10,382 nucleotides of DNA from assembly GCA_019241095.1 (NCBI GenBank), contig JAFAXJ010000291.1, positions 1-10,382 of the forward strand. Direction: 5' to 3'. The notes beneath the pieces were generated by a model, which saw only the letters and a program-made list of their open reading frames with translations, did no database searches and was not told where the DNA came from. The position numbers were made by a program, and so were the translations under genes. Positions 7,601 through 10,382 of this stretch are shown piece by piece (position 1 is the stretch's first letter; each line of letters opens with the position of its first letter). This DNA comes from Verrucomicrobiota bacterium. Its GTDB lineage: Bacteria > Verrucomicrobiota > Verrucomicrobiia > Chthoniobacterales > JAFAMB01.

Positions 7601-7763
7601 CCGCCGTGCGGAGCTCCCATTCGATTTCGTCAAACGGGGAAATCTCCGCTTGGCTGAAATGCCGCTCCACCTTGATCCCCCGCTTTGCTCGCGCCTCTTC
7701 GCCTTTACGCACTCCAGGCTGACGCATTTCGAGATTTCGGATACCTGTCTTCAATTTAATCAT
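4653..7763 (-). CDS. nrdJ: Adenosylcobalamin-dependent (class II) ribonucleoside-diphosphate reductase
   Basis: A 1036-residue enzyme that reduces ribonucleotides to deoxyribonucleotides in the cytoplasm with adenosylcobalamin as radical source, needing neither oxygen nor a separate radical subunit. C202 (SACFIQSVDD) and C419 (DNTACNLAS) are the likely redox pair. ATNPCSEYLFLD has the radical-transfer C408 with N406 and E410. VLAPTGTIGF (601-610) and MDCDTTGIEPD (612-622) are characteristic of this subclass. A short charged coiled-coil-like linker (about 784-815) leads to the TSCPD-type accessory domain (about 820-925; THKFEIAGHEGYITVGLYE). The C-terminus is a Cys cluster with C1009, C1012, C1023, C1026, C1029 and C1035, combining a zinc ribbon and the redox-active tail. 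The ATG at 7763 has AAGG 7 nt upstream. Upstream NrdR-like sites suggest control by dNTP/ATP level. Length and motifs are complete; no frameshift. Confidence 0.97.
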   Translation of the reverse strand: MIKLKTGIRNLEMRQPGVRKGEEARAKRGIKVERHFSQAEISPFDEIEWELRTAEITEDSGKVIFRQENVEVPKAWSALATKIAVSKYFYGDIANGTDPYRGGRESSVRQLVHRVTRTITGWGLKDGYFADKSSAEVFYQDLSWLCLNQYGAFNSPAWFNVGLYHEYGVGKGGGQGNYYFNRQKGEAERAPSQYEYPQASACFIQSVDDTMEDIMRLATSEAMLFKYGSGTGTDLSTLRSTREKLSGGGRPSGPLSFLKVYDQVANVVKSGGKTRRAAKMNTLKDWHPDIEEFIDAKAKEEKKAWALIEQGYDGSYNGEAYGSIMYQNENLSIRASDDFMQAAIEDKEWWTRKVLSGEPCEKKQARSLLRKIAEGTYICGDPGMQFDSTIHKWHTCKGTGRQNATNPCSEYLFLDNTACNLASLNLLKFKKADGTFDLQRFKAAVQIFVTAQEIVVDNASYPTKEIAENSHIFRTLGLGFANLGALIMSYGLGYDSDEARALAGAITSVMTGEAYAQSARIAQELGPFPGYKDARATGFSKTVDKDNIESMREVIRLHQQSCEDIQPVAEFEYLKQEAIQVWKQTFGFGEKYGYRNAQVTVLAPTGTIGFLMDCDTTGIEPDIALVKYKLLAGGGMLKIVNQTVRPALEKLGYSGEQIVSILAHINEHDTIEDVVVSDTNVVIQSGLDAEHLPVFDCAFKPFKGRRSLHYLGHLRMMAACQPFLSGAISKTVNLPNAATVEEIMDTYVEGWRLGLKAIAIYRDGSKRSAPLNTRKTKDMGTEDVIEVENDNLRTRVTSLERELDVLRHEATQPLRRRMPDTRVSLTHKFEIAGHEGYITVGLYESGQPGELFIQMAKEGSTIGGLMDTVATLTSIALQYGVPLESLVKKFAYQRFEPSGFTKNPDIRNATSITDYVFRWLGCQFIKGYKEAIAPSRSQPDLPMREIPDIEKKSINRPVAELPRTAEKEIIDIITSRSSSEGFPNGNGHGATHAERVRVALGSMYMGISCSNCGSTKVIRAGACGICTECGTSQGCS

Positions 7764-7847
7764 CTGACAGCCTTGGTAACAAATGGTGAATAAATGCTTA
7801 CTTGGTTGATGATATGCTGTGTTTATCCTGTCTTTAGACCCTAGTAA

Positions 7848-7863
7848 CTACGCTATATAGCAC
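7848..7863 (-). promoter_or_regulatory. NrdR-box-like site 2 upstream of nrdJ
   Basis: On the minus strand this reads GTGCTATATAGCGTAG, with a perfect GCTATATAGC palindrome inside. It matches about 9 of 16 positions of the NrdR box (aCaCwAtATaTwGtGt), mostly in the AT core. It is weaker than its partner, but its centre lies exactly 32 bp from the centre of site 1, three helical turns, which is the spacing usual for paired NrdR boxes. Confidence 0.4.
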
Positions 7864-7874
7864 AGGTGTGCTCG

Positions 7875-7904
7875 ATTAAACACCAGATCTTGTGTGTCCA
7901 TCAA
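7875..7904 (-). promoter_or_regulatory. Candidate nrdJ promoter
   Basis: On the minus strand, TTGATG (7904-7899) and TTTAAT (7880-7875) are separated by 18 bp, an acceptable sigma-70 promoter. Transcription would start near 7868 and give a leader of about 105 nt before the ATG at 7763. The overlap with NrdR-box-like site 1 and the position of site 2 just downstream of the start support it. Confidence 0.45.
7880..7895 (-). promoter_or_regulatory. NrdR-box-like site 1 upstream of nrdJ
   Basis: On the minus strand this reads ACACAAGATCTGGTGT, a near-perfect palindrome (one mismatched pair) matching 13 of 16 positions of the NrdR consensus aCaCwAtATaTwGtGt. NrdR is the ATP-cone repressor of ribonucleotide reductase genes in most bacteria. 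The site fills most of the spacer between the candidate -35 and -10 boxes of nrdJ, so a bound repressor would exclude RNA polymerase. Confidence 0.55.
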
Positions 7905-7938
7905 GATAAAAGCGAAATTTTGATAGAAAAGTCGGCCT

Positions 7939-8085
7939 TTACGCTCGAGGGCCCGTGCTCATCTCGTCCTCATGTTCGTCGTCCTCGTACCTGAATGTGA
8001 CCATCTCCATCTTGAACCGATGCAACCAGCGGTGAATGCTGGCCGCGGTTATATATCGCTGATAGAATCGGGTCACCCGAAATTG
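7939..8085 (-). pseudogene. C-terminal tail of an unrecognised protein, probable remnant
   Basis: A minus-strand frame from just after a TAG (8088-8086) to a TAA (7941-7939) encodes QFRVTRFYQRYITAASIHRW, then LHRFKMEMVTFRYEDDEHED and EMSTGPRA. The sequence is rich in aromatic, Arg and His residues and ends in an acidic tail, with mostly G or C at third codon positions, which looks like real protein rather than noise. There is a GTG at 8076 but no ribosome binding site, and no matching upstream part was found in this frame. It may be the end of a gene cut by deletion, or a very small gene. I do not recognise the family. Confidence 0.3.
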
Positions 8086-8310
8086 CTAGCTCTGCGGCTA
8101 GGATCGGCGTCCCTGTTCCAAAACGAGCAGCGAAGCGGGTAGCGGGACCTGCTTTCCAGCAATGTCGAATCCCCGTCCATCCCTCCATTCCATCTTCGCT
8201 AAGCCCTGCCCTGTTTTACTCCGCTTTCCGGCTGTTCTGACGCGACATGGCGCTCGAGCCCCTGAGTACCTGAGATTCTAGCCGACCGATTTACTGGTGG
8301 GTTTTGCGGG

Positions 8311-8344
8311 GATCAAACCATCGTCCCTTCAGGGACAATTGATC
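8311..8344. repeat. Compound inverted repeat (GATCAA...GTCCCT-TC-AGGGAC...TTGATC)
   Basis: An outer pair GATCAA (8311-8316) and TTGATC (8339-8344) surrounds an inner perfect pair GTCCCT (8323-8328) and AGGGAC (8331-8336) with a 2-nt gap. Such short nested palindromes resemble REP-type extragenic repeats or a cruciform or RNA hairpin. It lies about 120 nt downstream of the L,D-transpeptidase stop on the minus strand, so it might process or protect the operon's 3' end. Confidence 0.4.
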
Positions 8345-8411
8345 TGAACGCCCATCCTTGTTCGGTGTCCCCACGCCTTTGTCCGTCTCTGAAGCTAAAG
8401 CCACGATACCC

Positions 8412-8429
8412 AATTTTCGGCTGAAAATT
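8412..8429 (-). terminator. AT-rich hairpin downstream of the L,D-transpeptidase gene
   Basis: AATTTTC and GAAAATT form a perfect 7-bp inverted repeat around a 4-nt loop, 37 nt after the stop codon at 8468-8466. The position suits a transcript end, but the stem is AT-rich and there is no long T-run beyond it. It is a weak terminator candidate. Confidence 0.3.
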
Positions 8430-8465
8430 CCGCAGTGAACTGCTGCGTTACAATCCCGCGCGCTC

Positions 8466-9134
8466 TCAATGAACCGCTACCGATTCAGGCCGGACGGCAT
8501 TTTTGGCCAAGAGCTTTTCTGCATCCAACTCTTCTTTCAGCCCTTGGGTGATAGGCTTATCGATAATTGAAACTTCCGTTCCCACCTGGACCCAATTGAA
8601 AACTTCTATCACGTCTGAAGATCGCATCCGAACGCAACCAAAGCTTGCTTTCCGCCCTAAAAAGTCTTCCTGAGGTGTGCCGTGAATATAAATACAACGG
8701 TGAAAAGCATTGTGATTCGCCTCTTCTGAGCCGCGCAACCAAATGATCCGGCTTACGATGGGATCTCGACCAGGAGCGTTTGCAGAAAGGATCTCTCCGG
8801 TAAACTGCCGTTTACGAAAAACTCCTCCCGCCGGTGCTAGAGCCCCTATCTTGGTAGCTACTGCCAGGCGGCCAAGGGGCGTTCTACAACTCCCCAAGCT
8901 ATCACCCTCTCCATACCGTGAGGTTGATATCTTATATACGCGCGACACTTTGTTATTAACTACTACCGCCAGCTTCTGTTCAGAAATGCTAACTAGAACT
9001 CGGGTTGCAGGGACGAATGTGGCCGGGGTTGGTTGAACTATGTTCGGCGTCGGAGAAGGCGACGGACTCTGAGCCATTCCAAGCGATTCCAGAGCGAAAA
9101 CCGATAAAAAGGCGGCGACTATTCTCTGTTTCAT
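8466..9134 (-). CDS. Secreted L,D-transpeptidase (YkuD domain)
   Basis: A 222-residue protein. A signal peptide covers residues 1-21 (MKQR, then a hydrophobic stretch, LGMAQ), followed by the flexible Pro/Ser/Thr linker SPSPSPTPNIVQPTPATFVP (23-42), so it acts outside the inner membrane. The YkuD catalytic domain spans about 45-192: the strand RVLVSISEQKLAVVVNN, the substrate loop, and the active-site signature HGT (151-153) ... SFGCVRM (164-170), with nucleophile C167, H151 and R169 all present. These enzymes form 3-3 peptidoglycan cross-links or attach proteins to the wall. The IYIHGTPQEDFLGRKASFGC arrangement marks the ErfK/YbiS/YcfS/YnhG superfamily. The gene starts 1 nt after the stop of the upstream glycosyltransferase with hardly any own ribosome binding site, so translation is probably coupled. 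A C-terminal acidic and basic tail (about 196-222) is not part of the domain. Confidence 0.94.
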   Translation of the reverse strand: MKQRIVAAFLSVFALESLGMAQSPSPSPTPNIVQPTPATFVPATRVLVSISEQKLAVVVNNKVSRVYKISTSRYGEGDSLGSCRTPLGRLAVATKIGALAPAGGVFRKRQFTGEILSANAPGRDPIVSRIIWLRGSEEANHNAFHRCIYIHGTPQEDFLGRKASFGCVRMRSSDVIEVFNWVQVGTEVSIIDKPITQGLKEELDAEKLLAKNAVRPESVAVH

Positions 9135-9135
9135 C

Positions 9136-10382
9136 CTATGCGGCTAGAACATCCCAATCATTACCCTGAGAGCGCGATACACGCTGCCAGATAGAACTCA
9201 AAGCAACATACGCAAACCCGATTTGAAACAACATAAGAAACGGAAGTGACAGATATTCAGAATTTTGGAAAGCATGAAATACAATGTAAGAAAAATATCC
9301 AGCAAAGATTAGTTCTACCAATGGAATGACCGTTCCAAGTGCTGCATATCGACTCTGTTTCCAGGAATGGCGACTATCTATGCTGCCATGTTTGGGTGTG
9401 CGGTAAAAATCCGAGTCGCGATTGAAAAGTGCCTCCAGCACTGCACGTGCGTTGTTGATCGATAACCCTATTCCTAACGCAAGCACAAAAGGGAAAAAGC
9501 AAATCTCCCGTTTCCAAATGCGCGGGTACAGCTCCCGCTGAGCGAGAAGATAAAAAACAGCGACTGAGAAGGTAGTTGCCGCAAAGATTGGTACTTCCAG
9601 CAAGAAAATCCGCGTCCAGTTAGTAAAGCCGCCGTGGGGGCTTGAGGCAGGTTGAACGAGAATACATAGGAATGCCAAAAGGAGGTAAGCGAAATTAGAA
9701 CTCAAGTGAGCCGTTGCCTCCAATTTGATAAAAATGGGTAATCTGCTTTTCCATATTCGCGGCAAGACCTTCTTACAGGTTTGTATAGATCCTTTTGTCC
9801 ACCGGTGCTGTTGCGATTTGAAGCCATCCATGTCGATCGGAAGCTCCGCCGGGGTCACAATTTCCGGTAGAAAAACAAATCGCCAGCCGCGCAACTGTGC
9901 CCGATAACTCAGATCCAGATCTTCGGTAAGGGTATCGTGTTGCCAACCGCCCGCTTCCTGTATGCAGCTTTTTCGCCACAGGCCAGCAGTTCCGTTGAAA
10001 TTGAAAAAGCGTCCGGTTCGGCTTCTTGCAGTTTGCTCAAGAAGGAGATGACCATCCAATAAAATCGCCTGAGCCCGCGTCAACCAGGAAAATGATCGAT
10101 TGATATGTCCCCATCGAGTTTGAATCATCCCGACCCGGGCGTCGGTAAAATGATTGATCGATTCACGAAGAATGTTTGGCGGAGGAACGAAATCCGCATC
10201 TAGAATAAAGAAAAATTCACCTTTGGCTTTCTGGAATCCGAAATCAAGCGCTCCAGCTTTGAATCCAACCCTATCCAATCGCTTTAGAACAGTCGCATCG
10301 AACCCGTGGGAGCGTAGTTTCGCTACTTCAGCCTGGCTCAACTGGCTCGTTTCATCGGTTGAATCGTCCAGAACCTGAATTT
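9136..10382 (-). CDS. Family 2 glycosyltransferase, cellulose synthase/CslA-like membrane beta-glycan synthase (5' partial)
   Basis: The frame continues past the TTG at 10341 to the window edge, reading IQVLDDSTDET, so the gene begins outside and 414 residues are visible. Numbered from the first visible codon: DDSTDET (5-11, nucleotide-sugar binding), DADFVPP (61-67, the metal-binding DxD), FNFNGTAGLWR (126-136), TLTEDLDLSYRAQLRGW (150-166, with the TED catalytic base) and QQHRW (190-194, the QxxRW signature of processive synthases). About five membrane segments follow (near 225-245, 255-280, 295-315, 345-370 and 385-405). It should polymerise a beta-linked polysaccharide, perhaps glucan or mannan, at the inner membrane and export it. 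It resembles bacterial relatives of plant CslA mannan synthases more than BcsA, since the PilZ domain is absent. An L,D-transpeptidase gene follows in the same operon. Confidence 0.9.
   Translation of the reverse strand, partial: IQVLDDSTDETSQLSQAEVAKLRSHGFDATVLKRLDRVGFKAGALDFGFQKAKGEFFFILDADFVPPPNILRESINHFTDARVGMIQTRWGHINRSFSWLTRAQAILLDGHLLLEQTARSRTGRFFNFNGTAGLWRKSCIQEAGGWQHDTLTEDLDLSYRAQLRGWRFVFLPEIVTPAELPIDMDGFKSQQHRWTKGSIQTCKKVLPRIWKSRLPIFIKLEATAHLSSNFAYLLLAFLCILVQPASSPHGGFTNWTRIFLLEVPIFAATTFSVAVFYLLAQRELYPRIWKREICFFPFVLALGIGLSINNARAVLEALFNRDSDFYRTPKHGSIDSRHSWKQSRYAALGTVIPLVELIFAGYFSYIVFHAFQNSEYLSLPFLMLFQIGFAYVALSSIWQRVSRSQGNDWDVLAA

Larger units (their letters stand above)
7764..8465. 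other. 700-base stretch without an intact gene
   Basis: The nrdJ leader, promoter and operator-like sites occupy 7764-7904. From 7939 to 8085 there is a coding-like tail on the minus strand, and 8311-8344 and 8412-8429 hold hairpins (listed separately). The part 8086-8310 has a minus-strand frame open to 8188 (starting MEGWTGIRHCWKAGPATRF) that overlaps the coding-like tail in another frame and does not look like a known protein. No transposase, tRNA or rRNA was recognised. The stretch looks like degenerate or repeat-type DNA between two transcription units. Confidence 0.5.

Noticed and set aside
7764..7868. Cobalamin riboswitch in the nrdJ leader
   Set aside because: The likely leader is only about 105 nt and shows no B12-box-like GCCACTG sequence; a cobalamin riboswitch needs about 200 nt.
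8140..8188. tmRNA-like 5' end on the minus strand (GGGGATTCGACA)
   Set aside because: It recalls the GGATTCGAC near the start of tmRNA, but there is no tag reading frame ending in ALAA, no matching T-arm/acceptor 3' end, and no pairing partner within 400 bases.
7970..8188. 72-residue minus-strand frame MEGWTGIRHCWKAGPATRF...
   Set aside because: No recognisable family, no good ribosome binding site, and it overlaps the more protein-like tail at 7939-8085 in a different frame. Kept only as a remark.
8155..8190. tRNA 3' half suggested by GTCGAATCCCC
   Set aside because: The flanking bases do not form a T-stem or an acceptor stem with any nearby sequence.

Overview
The window looks like a bacterial chromosome segment of intermediate GC. 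The gene set suggests a soil-type Verrucomicrobiota, possibly Chthoniobacterales: a DUF2851 protein, a large adenosylcobalamin-dependent ribonucleotide reductase, an L,D-transpeptidase and a PRC-barrel protein that both carry Pro/Thr/Ser-rich segments after a signal peptide, and a plant CslA-like family 2 glycosyltransferase. This placement is an inference from protein style; no rRNA or other phylogenetic marker is present.

Region 1 (1-1682) is a decaying metabolic locus. Three broken genes lie end to end: a sensory-rhodopsin-transducer-like (ASRT family) remnant on the plus strand, the C-terminal tail of a probable amylo-alpha-1,6-glucosidase on the minus strand, and the middle of a short-chain dehydrogenase on the minus strand. 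They end exactly at the stop codon of a fourth gene, an enolase-superfamily (mandelate racemase group) enzyme that is intact and keeps all expected catalytic residues. The remnants appear to be what deletions left of a once complete catabolic cluster.

Region 2 (1683-3267) holds a divergent intergenic region with a TATAAT box, a secreted PRC-barrel protein with an in-frame triplicated 45-bp repeat, a 10-bp perfect hairpin after it, and a short possible membrane-protein reading frame.

Region 3 (3268-7904) is a convergent pair: a DUF2851 protein on plus and the class II ribonucleotide reductase NrdJ on minus. Their stop codons overlap in a single CTAG palindrome. Upstream of nrdJ are two NrdR-box-like palindromes 32 bp apart, one lying in the spacer of a plausible sigma-70 promoter, so NrdR control is likely.

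Region 4 (7905-8465) is non-coding or degenerate: a 45-codon coding-like tail with no gene in front of it and several hairpins, one of them compound.

Region 5 (8466-10382) is a minus-strand envelope operon: a membrane GT2 synthase (5' end outside the window) followed after 1 nt by a secreted YkuD-type L,D-transpeptidase.

No CRISPR array, phage, intact transposase, tRNA or rRNA was seen. I did not find a clearly new biological system. The most informative points are the remnant chain in region 1 and the NrdR-like operator pair.
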